7,798 bases of DNA from Rickettsiales bacterium (GTDB taxonomy: Bacteria; Pseudomonadota; Alphaproteobacteria; Rickettsiales; Anaplasmataceae), in contig JAITUS010000025.1 of assembly GCA_031286185.1 (NCBI GenBank), forward strand, positions 1-7,798. The letters are read 5' to 3'. The position numbers were made by a program, and so were the translations under genes. Every line of letters begins with the position of its first letter. The stretch's first letter is position 1. Shown here in pieces: positions 1 through 6,661 of the stretch. A model generated the notes under the pieces. It made no database searches. It saw nothing but the letters and a program-made list of their open reading frames with translations, and was not told the DNA's origin.

Positions 1-118
1 AGTGGGCTAAATAAGATGTAATGTGGTTGATTTGTTAACACTTTGCACGCTTTTAGGCGAAAAATAGATCATTTAAAGCCTTTTTGCTTGTTCCTCAGCC
101 GGTCCCCTGAACAGATAC
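1..118 (-). repeat. Left copy of a ~117-bp inverted repeat (end of a dispersed element)
   Basis: This sequence is the reverse complement of 7650-7766, with one substitution (T31) and one extra T in the T-run at 81-85. It may extend left beyond the window. The inner boundary is sharp: after the shared GAACAGATAC (109-118) the two copies diverge at once, into an RDD gene here and an IS630 transposase at the other end. That is how the same terminus of a mobile or recombining element joined to two different targets would look. The family of the element is not recognised. A short CGC/GCG hairpin lies at about 49-60. Confidence 0.85.
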
Positions 119-489
119 GTCGTTAGATAATATAGAAGAATTTTATCATACTATAACAACTCGCATAATGATCCTTGCAGCAGTGTCCCTTATAATACAT
201 CTAGCGTTTAGCATTTTTATGATAATGAAATACGGTGGCACTCCAGGGAAGCTATTGTGCGTATATACGTAAAAGACGCAAATACGCTTAAAAATGTTAC
301 TACAGTGCAAGCAACAATAAGGTGTGTTTTGAGTGGAGTTCTTTGGTGTATGCTTTCCTCATCTCAAGCTTTCGGTTTGGCTTCCATTCTACCAATTTTG
401 TTATATTATTTGCAGTATTTGATCAGCGCAAACAGACTGTGTATGACAAGATTGCAAAAACAGTAGTGATAGATTATAAATCTAGCTAA
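118..489 (+). pseudogene. RDD-family membrane protein, 5'-truncated and frameshifted
   Basis: This is a broken paralogue of the intact RDD protein at 513-989. From 120 the reading frame is open (SLDNIEEFYHTITTRI...) through a hydrophobic helix and the hallmark KYGGTPGKLL. It then hits TAA at 269-271, because about 4 nt are missing near 256 relative to the neighbour. The next frame continues with VRIYVKDANTLKNVTTVQA and a second hydrophobic stretch. A further 1-nt shift near 400-410 restores the frame ending DKIAKTVVIDYKSS and TAA at 487-489. That tail closely matches the neighbour's DKIANTVVIDYKPS. The N-terminal RDD helix is absent, replaced by the repeat at 1-118. RDD proteins are small integral membrane proteins, some proposed to act in ion transport. 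No functional product is expected. Confidence 0.85.
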
Positions 490-512
490 CACTTTTCTTT
501 AATAGGCAATGT

Positions 513-989
513 ATGGATAAAAAAGTAAACTACTCAACAATGACAAGGCGTACTCTAGCATTCATAGTTGATTGTATTTTACTTATTGTAATACCGTTTG
601 TTTTGGTAGCGGTAGGTTTCTCACTCACACACGCAATAAAAGGGATCATGGGGGCAATAATTGTAATTACCACGATTGTATTTTCTTTATTTTTGATGAT
701 ACCATGTGTATTTCACATATTCATGCTAGTAAAATTTGGCGGCACTCCAGGACACTTGTTATTTAGCATGCGTGTGAGAGACAAAGATACACTTGAGCAG
801 ATCACTCTAATACAAGCAATAAAAAGGGCTATCGCTTTTTTCATAATTTACTGTATACCACTTTGCAATCCTATTTTATTCTTAGCTATACTAATCCTAG
901 TTTTAGTATGTGCAGTAGATGATAAACATAGACAAGCTTTTCATGATAAAATTGCAAATACGGTAGTGATAGACTACAAACCCAGTTGA
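513..989 (+). CDS. RDD-family integral membrane protein
   Basis: This 158-residue protein shows the RDD layout. An N-terminal helix begins TRRTLAFIVDCILL (about residues 11-24), carrying the arginines and aspartate that name the family. A second hydrophobic helix spans about 45-70. The conserved KFGGTPGHLLFSMRVRD loop (about 74-90) is followed by a long hydrophobic region (about 104-131) and a short polar tail with VDDKHRQAFHDKIA. It should sit in the inner membrane. Some family members have been linked to sodium/proton exchange or osmotic tolerance, but nothing here fixes a substrate. The ATG start has only a weak AGG (505-507) as ribosome binding site. It follows its broken paralogue by 23 bp in the same direction, so the two arose by tandem duplication and were probably co-transcribed. 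Length is normal for the family. Confidence 0.85.
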   Translation: MDKKVNYSTMTRRTLAFIVDCILLIVIPFVLVAVGFSLTHAIKGIMGAIIVITTIVFSLFLMIPCVFHIFMLVKFGGTPGHLLFSMRVRDKDTLEQITLIQAIKRAIAFFIIYCIPLCNPILFLAILILVLVCAVDDKHRQAFHDKIANTVVIDYKPS

Positions 990-1040
990 TGTTTTCCTTT
1001 AAGCCTGCAACTAATGGCGTCATGCAAGCAGCCCCTATGA

Positions 1041-1058
1041 TGTCATCCCAGCGCCTCC
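1041..1058. repeat. Partial arm of a palindromic element
   Basis: TGTCATCCCAGCGCCTCC resembles one half-arm (GTCATTCCAGCGC...) of the palindromic element that starts 8 bp later. Its partner arm is not present, so this looks like a truncated copy. Confidence 0.5.
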
Positions 1059-1065
1059 TTTTCTT

Positions 1066-1185
1066 GTCATTCCAGTGCTTGATACTGGAATCTAGTTTTC
1101 CATAAAAATGGTGCATTTTAACATAACTTCTATGCTCACTAACCTAATAAAATTCCTAGATTTCAGCGTCACGCGCTGGAATGAC
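1066..1185. repeat. Long palindromic element (Wolbachia/Rickettsia palindromic type)
   Basis: Left arm 1066-1095 begins GTCATTCCAGTGC and ends GGAATCTAG. It pairs with right arm 1156-1185, which begins CTAGATTTCAGC and ends CTGGAATGAC. 25 of 30 positions are complementary around a 60-nt centre. Each arm is itself a hairpin: TTCCAGT/ACTGGAA in the left arm and TTCAGCG/CGCTGGAA in the right. The whole can therefore fold as a cruciform or a branched RNA. Dispersed palindromes of this kind are known in Rickettsiales genomes. A related copy interrupts comEC at 2127-2193. It also lies 3' of the RDD gene, where a transcript hairpin could act as a weak terminator, although no T-run follows. Confidence 0.8.
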
Positions 1186-1213
1186 ACCATTTGTTATAAA
1201 AACAAATGTTTGT

Positions 1214-1550
1214 TCATAAATTGCAACTAGCTATAAATATTAAGAAATTTACTAAATAAGAAAAAGAGGCAAAAAAATCCCGAGTAGCGAGTTTTGACTC
1301 TATAATACTTTAAATTGGCGCTATAATAATTTACTGACGCTTAGTTTAAGCGCGATTTGGCTGAATATAGAAAAAATGTAAAAAACATGCAGCCGCTATA
1401 ATTTGATACAATCCGCCAAAAAATACCCTGAGTTTTTTTACTGAATTTTATCATTGAGCCTGCAGATCAAAAACAAGTTTTGAGTCAGAAATACCCTTAT
1501 TGTTATGGTAATGGGGTTGGCAAAGGTTGTCAAGTAGTTTTTTCGTTTCT
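1214..1550 (-). repeat. Diverged ~335-bp dispersed repeat, copy 1 (minus strand)
   Basis: Read on the minus strand, this region aligns along its length with 6641-6985. The head (1550 to 1501) matches 6641-6690 at 42 of 50 positions and carries a promoter-like pair. The middle contains a hairpin: on the plus strand ACGCTT (1337-1342) pairs with AAGCGC (1348-1353), the same place as a hairpin in the other copy. The tail (1281 to 1239) reads GGGATTTTTTTGCCTC followed by TAGTAAATTTCTTAAT and matches 6906-6947. I see no open reading frame. Together with the palindromic element it accounts for most of the gene-free stretch 990-1572. Confidence 0.7.
1505..1533 (-). promoter_or_regulatory. Promoter-like motif at the head of repeat copy 1
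   Basis: On the minus strand TTGACA (1528-1533) is followed after exactly 17 bp by TACCAT (1505-1510). The -35 box is consensus, the spacing is optimal and the -10 box is weak to moderate. The same arrangement occurs in the second repeat copy. Transcription would run toward lower coordinates through the rest of the repeat, where no gene is visible. Activity is inferred only. Confidence 0.4.
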
Positions 1551-1572
1551 ATTGGATGACGACCGAATCAAG

Positions 1573-1646
<74 letters not shown>

Positions 1647-1649
1647 TCG

Positions 1650-1677
1650 TTGTTTATTTAGTTATTATATATACAAT
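1650..1677 (+). promoter_or_regulatory. Possible comEC promoter
   Basis: TTGTTT (1650-1655) and TACAAT (1672-1677) are 16 bp apart on the plus strand, about 43 nt before the GTG at 1720. The site overlaps the -10 box of the divergent tRNA gene. The AT-rich composition makes chance matches likely. Confidence 0.25.
1664..1669 (-). promoter_or_regulatory. Probable -10 box of the initiator tRNA gene
   Basis: On the minus strand a perfect TATAAT lies 17 nt before the first base of the tRNA, which would leave a leader of about 10 nt. No good -35 box is visible at the matching distance; the region is a run of T and A. The position is right for a strong, constitutive tRNA promoter. Confidence 0.45.
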
Positions 1678-1719
1678 AATAGAAAATAAAAGAATAAAAT
1701 CACCCATGGTGTATATTTT

Positions 1720-3824
1720 GTGTATTTATTAACTTTTTCTGACATAATAGTTAGTTATATACGTAACAACCTACGCAGCGAGAAATATAACTTGATACTG
1801 TGGTTTCCCGTATGTCAGTGTGTAGGAATTTTGACCTATTTCTCTTTAAGCTCTGAACCAAGCTGTGTTTTTACTACATCTATTTTCTCTTGCTTTTATC
1901 TATACTAATTCTGATTGCAATATTGTACAAAAGGTACGTGATATTACGTATCGCCTTGATTGCAGTGCTTATAGGATTTACAGCCAGCAAGCTGAGAGCA
2001 GCTTCAGTTGATACTCAAATTCTTGATAAAGAGAGGCATGCAAAAAATATCGTTGCTACAGTGAAGGATATTAGCAATAAGGGCTCATATAGACAGTTTC
2101 TGCTCTCTGTTGAAAAACTCCCTTCTGTTATCCCAGTGCCCCGACACTTGTATCCAGAAAAAAAATACACAGATTCCAGCGTCACACGCTGACCACATTG
2201 CTTTAGACAACATAAGAATATCAGTTAGAACTAAAGTGGAAGAAGGCGTGGAAATAGGCGATCAAATAAAATTGTCAGCAAAACTCTTCCCTCTAAAGAT
2301 CGCACCCTCGGAGTATGCATATGATTTTGCAAGAATAGCATATTATCAGAAAATAAGTGCTACAGGCTTTGCAACAAGCAAAATAGCTTTGTATAAAAAG
2401 GCTGAAGCAAGGAAATTTCAAGAGTATATAGAATCTTTCTGTCAATATATTTATGAAACCCTGTAGCGAAATATCAAAAAACCACATGCGGACATAATAT
2501 CCGCATTACTGATCGGTAAAAAAGACGGAATAGACTAAAGAACTATGGATGCAATACGAGATTCAGGCATAGCACATTTGTTTGCTATATCTGGTCTGCA
2601 CTTATCATTCGTTGCTGGCCTGTTTTTTATAGTGTTTCGTAATTTATTTGTAATATCTGAAACTTTAACTCTTAAGTATAACACCAAGAAAATATCTGCA
2701 TTTTTCACCATTTTGCCAACCACATTTTATCTGCTGGTCACCGGTATGCAAATCTCTGCTCAGCGTGCGTATATTATGGTGATCTTGGTACTTGTTGCAA
2801 TAATACATAGAGAGGAAATATCGGGAATTAATAGCAATTGCGTTTGCTGCTTCGATGATACTTATAATAGAACCAGAAGCGATTTTAAAGCCCGGCTTTC
2901 AGATGTCGTTTTCTGCCGTTTTGGCACTGGTTGCTAGTTATCAGATTAATGCCAACAAGCTGTTCAAAATAAAAGTAGTGAAATACTTTGTATCAATAAT
3001 GATCAGCTCAGTAATAGCAAGCTCAGCGACTGTTCCATACACAATATACAACTTTAATTATCTTTCAATCAGCGGCATCATCACAAATTTAATTGCTAAC
3101 CAATAGTTACATTGATTATTATTCCGCTTGGAATAATCTATGTTTTATTGATTCCTTTAGGCATTGAGTGGATTATAGTGCCGCTCATAGGGCGTCCAAT
3201 TGACGGTGTTTTGTATATAACAAATGCAATCGCTAGTCTTAAGTGTTTGGTTATTCCCATTCGCGCTTTCCCTGCCTCATCAGTTATCATAACAACACTT
3301 GGGTTATTGTGGCTGTGCTTGTGGGAAAGAAATTGGCGTTTCTTTGGAATTTTTTTTATTGCACTGGGTATTTTCTCTAGTGCTATGTATAGAACTCCTG
3401 ACATTCTAGTCAGTGCTGATAATGTTGCAGTAAAGGAGAGTGATAACTTGCTATATTCTCTCACTAGAGAAAATGGGAACTTTGTTGCCAGAACGTGGCA
3501 AAGCAAAACGGGCAGAATCAAATTTTAAATCATACTAAATTCAATAACAAAAGGCTAAAATGTGGTGATTATGGCTGCATATATAATAAAGGGAATAATA
3601 AATCAGTGTTACTAGCTTATAAAAAAGAAGAGGTTGTAGAAAGTTGTGATAAAGTTGACTTAATAATTCAGTTAAGCAAATTCGACTATCCAGTTTGTAA
3701 TACTACAGCTATTAGATACGCTGATTTAGAAACATATGGCACACATTCTGTTTGGTTAACAAATAGTGACATAAAGATTAGTAAAGTGCACTCCAACAGG
3801 CCTTGGCATGCGACTTTAAGTTAA
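1720..3824 (+). pseudogene. comEC: ComEC/Rec2-type DNA uptake channel, heavily degraded
   Basis: ComEC is the inner-membrane channel that carries single-stranded DNA into the cell during natural transformation. Pieces in several frames reconstruct a protein of near-normal length. The N-terminal membrane segment has LILWFPVCQCVGILTYFSL, and a soluble domain has VEIGDQIKLSAKLFPLKIAP. The competence-domain signature is HLFAISGLHLSFVAGL (from about 2575), followed by a multi-helix channel region and a C-terminal CGDYGCIYNKG...KVDLIIQL domain. Lesions are a frameshift near 1885, a palindromic element at 2127-2193 with a frame change and TGA, TAG at 2464-2466, TAA at 2536-2538, and frameshifts near 2822, 3098 and 3515. 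The start is uncertain; GTG at 1720 is the most upstream in frame. A working uptake channel is not possible from this copy. Confidence 0.9.
2127..2193. repeat. Palindromic element inserted in comEC
   Basis: The left arm (2127-2157) starts GTTATCCCAGTGCCCCGACA and ends TATCCAG. The right arm (2172-2193) starts ATTCCAGCGTCAC. The right arm closely matches the right arm of the palindromic element at 1066-1185 (from 1159, ATTTCAGCGTCAC). The surrounding sequence reads as ComEC before it (frame of FLLSVEKL) and after it (frame of HIALDNIRISVRT), but in different frames. The insertion therefore shifts the frame and also brings a TGA at 2190-2192. Confidence 0.7.
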
Positions 3825-3829
3825 AAAGC

Positions 3830-3858
3830 TTGCTTTTAAAGTGTTATTAATATATAAT
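3830..3858 (+). promoter_or_regulatory. Candidate promoter of the three-gene unknown cassette
   Basis: TTGCTT (3830-3835) and a perfect TATAAT (3853-3858) are separated by 17 bp. The -10 box ends 27 nt before the ATG of the membrane protein at 3886, and the site starts 6 nt after the comEC stop. A small inverted repeat (TTAAAAAGC/GCTTTTAA, 3821-3839) overlaps the -35 box. Confidence 0.45.
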
Positions 3859-3885
3859 TAACTTAATTAAGATGTAAGAAAATTT

Positions 3886-4665
3886 ATGAACCTAGATGCT
3901 ACAAACAATTCTTTTAACTTCAAGATAAATCATGATGTAGCTGTTACTGGGTACCCTACTAAAATATGGCGTGCAACAAAGAAATATTCTGTAAATAATA
4001 CCCTACCTATAGTAGCTGTGAATGCTTGGCTTCAATTTTCTCTAGCTTATGTTGCTGCAGTCACAGTAACTAGTCATGATATGAGCTTCATTACAAATAT
4101 TCTTAATTCAAGAGCAATGCCAGCTTATGCTCTTGCTTCTATTATTCTTGGAACAATTTTATTAACCTCTCTTGTTATAAAACACATAAATAAACAAGAG
4201 ATCAAAGATGAAATATTAAAGAATGGCAAGAATACAATAGATATAAAGATTAGAGGCAGAGAAAGTGATGGAATAAATGAGATTGCTCAAAATGCATTGA
4301 CAATAGAAATTGTTCCAGACACGAGCCTTATAGGCAACAAAAAAGAAAATTTTTCTATAGTCTTACCAATTTCTGGAAGACAGGGAGAAGTATTGGAAAA
4401 CAAAAGACAAGAGAATAGAAATAAAATTGTTTTGCTTACTGTACCATATGTGTTAAGTGATCTAACTGTAGTTGGTGCATTGGCAAAATTTGGCTTTGCC
4501 AATATTCAAAGCTGGAAACAATGGGCTTTCATTGCAGCAGTGGGTGTGATAGCTATTGTTGGTGCATGCGTAACATTAAGTAAACTAGGAAATAATGAAG
4601 TAGATAACGCATGTAATACCGTTAAAAGATTCGATAATGAGGATATTCTACTTCCATGCAGATAA
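3886..4665 (+). CDS. Predicted four-helix membrane protein of unknown function
   Basis: I do not recognise a family for this 259-residue protein. It has a polar N-terminus (1-37), a hydrophobic pair at about 39-63 and 79-98, and a charged central region of about 80 residues (100-178) with INKQEIKDEILKNGKNTIDI. A second hydrophobic pair follows at about 180-202 and 212-232, then an acidic tail. Two hairpins of helices flanking a soluble domain suggest an inner-membrane protein with both ends on the same side. No catalytic motif or signal peptide is evident. The ATG has only a weak AAGA upstream, and a good promoter lies 28-56 nt before it. The frame is intact, unlike the flanking comEC and rluD. 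The next gene follows after 19 bp, or overlaps by 29 bp if it starts at 4637, so the two are probably co-transcribed. Confidence 0.75.
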   Translation: MNLDATNNSFNFKINHDVAVTGYPTKIWRATKKYSVNNTLPIVAVNAWLQFSLAYVAAVTVTSHDMSFITNILNSRAMPAYALASIILGTILLTSLVIKHINKQEIKDEILKNGKNTIDIKIRGRESDGINEIAQNALTIEIVPDTSLIGNKKENFSIVLPISGRQGEVLENKRQENRNKIVLLTVPYVLSDLTVVGALAKFGFANIQSWKQWAFIAAVGVIAIVGACVTLSKLGNNEVDNACNTVKRFDNEDILLPCR

Positions 4666-4684
4666 AGGTAGCGTTGTATCGGTA

Positions 4685-5413
4685 ATGGAAAATAAATTTG
4701 AGAGTAAAGAGGAGAATGATCCAATGTCTCGATTAATAAAATTACTTGATGGACACTTTACCGGTTTCACAAATAAAATAAGTAGTCTATTCGAGAAGTT
4801 CTTAAATGAAGCTAAAACATCTATTGATGAAAAGCTTTTAGAACCTGCAAATGAAGAGATTAAAGAAGCTCTTAATCATCTCAAAGAAATTAGGGAGGAT
4901 ATCAAAAAGGATTTGGATTGGCTACGTACAGAACTCTCAGGAGTTTTAAACAACATTAAAGAATTAACAAATAAAGCAAATTCATTGGATATTACAAGTA
5001 CTTTTTCTGAGTTGAAGAGCGCTATTGAAATTGCTAAAGATAAGATTGAGCGATTTGAACTAAACCGGCTTTTCGGATGGCTTATAGGGCGGTTTCGACC
5101 AACTACACAGTCTGGCAATGACGAGCTCCTTAGCATGCTAGATAAGTTAAAAGTAGATCTAGAGAAGGAGAAAACAGAACGGCAAGAACAATTAAAAGAA
5201 ATAAATGATGCACTAGAAAAGTTAAAAAGCGAACAAACCCAACCAAGTGTGCCTGATTCAGGAGCTAAAAACGGAAATAATACTAATAAACTATTAGAAT
5301 TAGAAGATAAAGTCAAAAAACTACGTGATACAGTTAGAAAGTTAGAGCTAGAAGCAGAACAAAATAAGCTACAGCAAAAGAAGGAAAAGTTAGAGCAAAA
5401 AAATCTAAGCTAG
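4685..5413 (+). CDS. Coiled-coil protein of unknown function
   Basis: This is a 242-residue, Lys/Glu-rich, cytoplasm-like protein with no recognised family. A long amphipathic helical region (about 30-118) contains EEIKEALNHLKEIREDIKKD. A short aromatic/basic patch, LFGWLIGRFRP (129-139), follows. Then come a coiled-coil segment (about 144-173), a flexible linker rich in Pro, Ser, Gly and Asn (174-191), and a C-terminal coiled coil (192-238) with Leu/Val in heptad positions (LLELEDKVKKLRDTVRKLEL). An in-frame ATG at 4637 would add 16 residues and overlap the upstream gene by 29 bp; I prefer 4685 because it avoids that overlap, but neither start has a convincing ribosome binding site. A seven-A run at 5397-5403 lies just before the stop. 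Shifting frame there would extend the helix by about 24 residues. It may bind the neighbouring membrane protein, but that is inference. Confidence 0.75.
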   Translation: MENKFESKEENDPMSRLIKLLDGHFTGFTNKISSLFEKFLNEAKTSIDEKLLEPANEEIKEALNHLKEIREDIKKDLDWLRTELSGVLNNIKELTNKANSLDITSTFSELKSAIEIAKDKIERFELNRLFGWLIGRFRPTTQSGNDELLSMLDKLKVDLEKEKTERQEQLKEINDALEKLKSEQTQPSVPDSGAKNGNNTNKLLELEDKVKKLRDTVRKLELEAEQNKLQQKKEKLEQKNLS

Positions 5414-5426
5414 AAAAAACAAACAA

Positions 5427-5684
5427 ATGGGAAAAAAAATCAACGGCAAACCAAGAGAATTTTTATATTACGTATTAGAATCCGTTAAGCTGGGAGAAAA
5501 AGACAATAAAGAAAAAAAGGTTGAGGCAACGTTGCGGAATCTTAACAACAAGATAATAATCCACTGGAAAGACGGTTCCCAGACAATTTGCCATATTAAA
5601 AAACAGGGCAATCTTCCTAGTACAAAAGTTGATTTTGTAGATCCAGATATTCAAGCAGCGTTTGAAGCAGCGTGCGTGGGGTAG
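5427..5684 (+). CDS. Small basic protein of unknown function
   Basis: This 85-residue protein has no family I can name. The N-terminal half is strongly basic (MGKKINGKPREF...KLGEKDNKEKK). A probable beta-rich middle follows (NNKIIIHWKDGSQTICHIKK), and the C-terminus is short and helical (DPDIQAAFEAACVG). No transmembrane helix or signal peptide is seen. The ATG is 13 nt after the stop of the coiled-coil gene and lacks a clear Shine-Dalgarno sequence, so translation may depend on coupling. Its 3' end overlaps the probable GTG start of the rluD-like gene by 13 nt. That suggests all four genes once shared a transcript. An eight-A run (5432-5439) directly follows the start region. Confidence 0.65.
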   Translation: MGKKINGKPREFLYYVLESVKLGEKDNKEKKVEATLRNLNNKIIIHWKDGSQTICHIKKQGNLPSTKVDFVDPDIQAAFEAACVG

Positions 5685-6661
5685 TTGACATAGGTGAAAC
5701 TTTAAATATTAACAGTGGTGAGGAAAAATTAAGGTTGGATACCTATATCGCTGAAAAGTGCAACATATTACGCAGTAAAGCCCAGAGATTGATATAAGAT
5801 GAGCAGGTAACACTACTTGGCATTCCCATAATTGATAATGATCACGTGGTAAAACCAGGTGAGGAATATGTGGTGCATCTTACTTCTAATAATGAATCCA
5901 CATCAATTGAACCTAATCACGACATAAAACTTGATATTATCTACGAAGATGAGGACATTATGGTCCTCAATAAACAGAGTGGATTAACAGTGCATCCAGG
6001 TGCCGGAACAAACAATGATACGCTCTTGAACGCAGTTATTGCTCACCTTGGTAAAATCCCATATACCTATGTAAGACCAGGAATTGTTCATAGGCTTGAT
6101 AAAGATACTAGTGGACTGATGGTAACTGCAAAAAATGAAGAAGCCCATAGTTTTTTGTCTGAATTACTGTCAAATCGCAAGATAAAGCGGGAATATTTAG
6201 CAGTAGCTTGGGGAATATTGCCTTCTAACCAGGGAACTATAAAAACTAATATTGCTCCAAAACGTGGCAATAAAGAAATGATGTGTGTAACGAAACTCAC
6301 AGGAAAACTGGCAATTACCCATTATTCGGTGCAGAAAGTTGTAGGACAAGCAAGCTTAGTCAAATGTGTTTTGGAAACAGGCAGAACACACCAAATTCGA
6401 GTACATATGAGTCACATAGGGCATTCCATAGTTGGCGACCAAGTGTATGGGAAAAATAGTAGTAAAAGTGCAAAATACGCTAAAAGCTCCGATTTTATCC
6501 GTAGCTTCAATAGACAAGCATTACATGCCTATAAGCTAGGATTATATCACCCAAAGAGTAAGGAATATATGGACTTTTGCTCTGATTTACCGCAAGACAT
6601 GAGAACTTTAATTGATGAGTTTGAAGAAATAACAAATTATAGAAACAAAAAAACTACTTGA
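5672..6661 (+). pseudogene. rluD: RluD/RluA-family 23S rRNA pseudouridine synthase, stop codon in S4 domain
   Basis: Members isomerise uridines to pseudouridine in 23S rRNA helix 69 (RluD) or at related sites. From GTG 5672 the frame would encode about 329 residues, normal for RluD. The S4 RNA-binding domain is recognisable (LRLDTYIAEKCNILRSKAQRLI then DEQVTLLGIPIIDN...VVKPGE), but codon 42 is TAA (5795-5797), probably a former CAA or GAA. The catalytic domain is complete: VLNKQSGLTVHPG, the active-site motif HRLDKDTSG with the catalytic Asp at 6098-6100, and RTHQIRVHM near the C-terminus. The first usable start after the stop is GTG 5846, which would give a 271-residue protein lacking most of S4, an architecture like S4-less RluA. 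With no other lesion, decay is recent or the short form may still be made. RluC is the main alternative identity. Confidence 0.8.

Noticed and set aside
886..1116. Minus-strand open frame of 76 codons
   Set aside because: It runs across the palindromic element and the 3' end of the RDD gene; no homology or start signal is visible.
2464..2538. In-frame TAG and TAA in comEC as recoded codons
   Set aside because: Several frameshifts and an insertion elsewhere in the same gene make ordinary nonsense mutation the simpler reading.
3138..3521. Minus-strand open frame of 127 codons
   Set aside because: It is antisense to a region whose plus-strand frame reads clearly as ComEC membrane helices.
3821..3839. 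TTAAAAAGC/GCTTTTAA hairpin as a terminator for comEC
   Set aside because: The stem is short, A/T-rich with a 1-nt bulge, and no T-run follows. It overlaps the better supported promoter.
4876..5316. Minus-strand open frame of 146 codons
   Set aside because: It is antisense to the coiled-coil gene. The Ser/Phe/Leu-rich product is what the complement of Lys/Glu/Leu codons gives.
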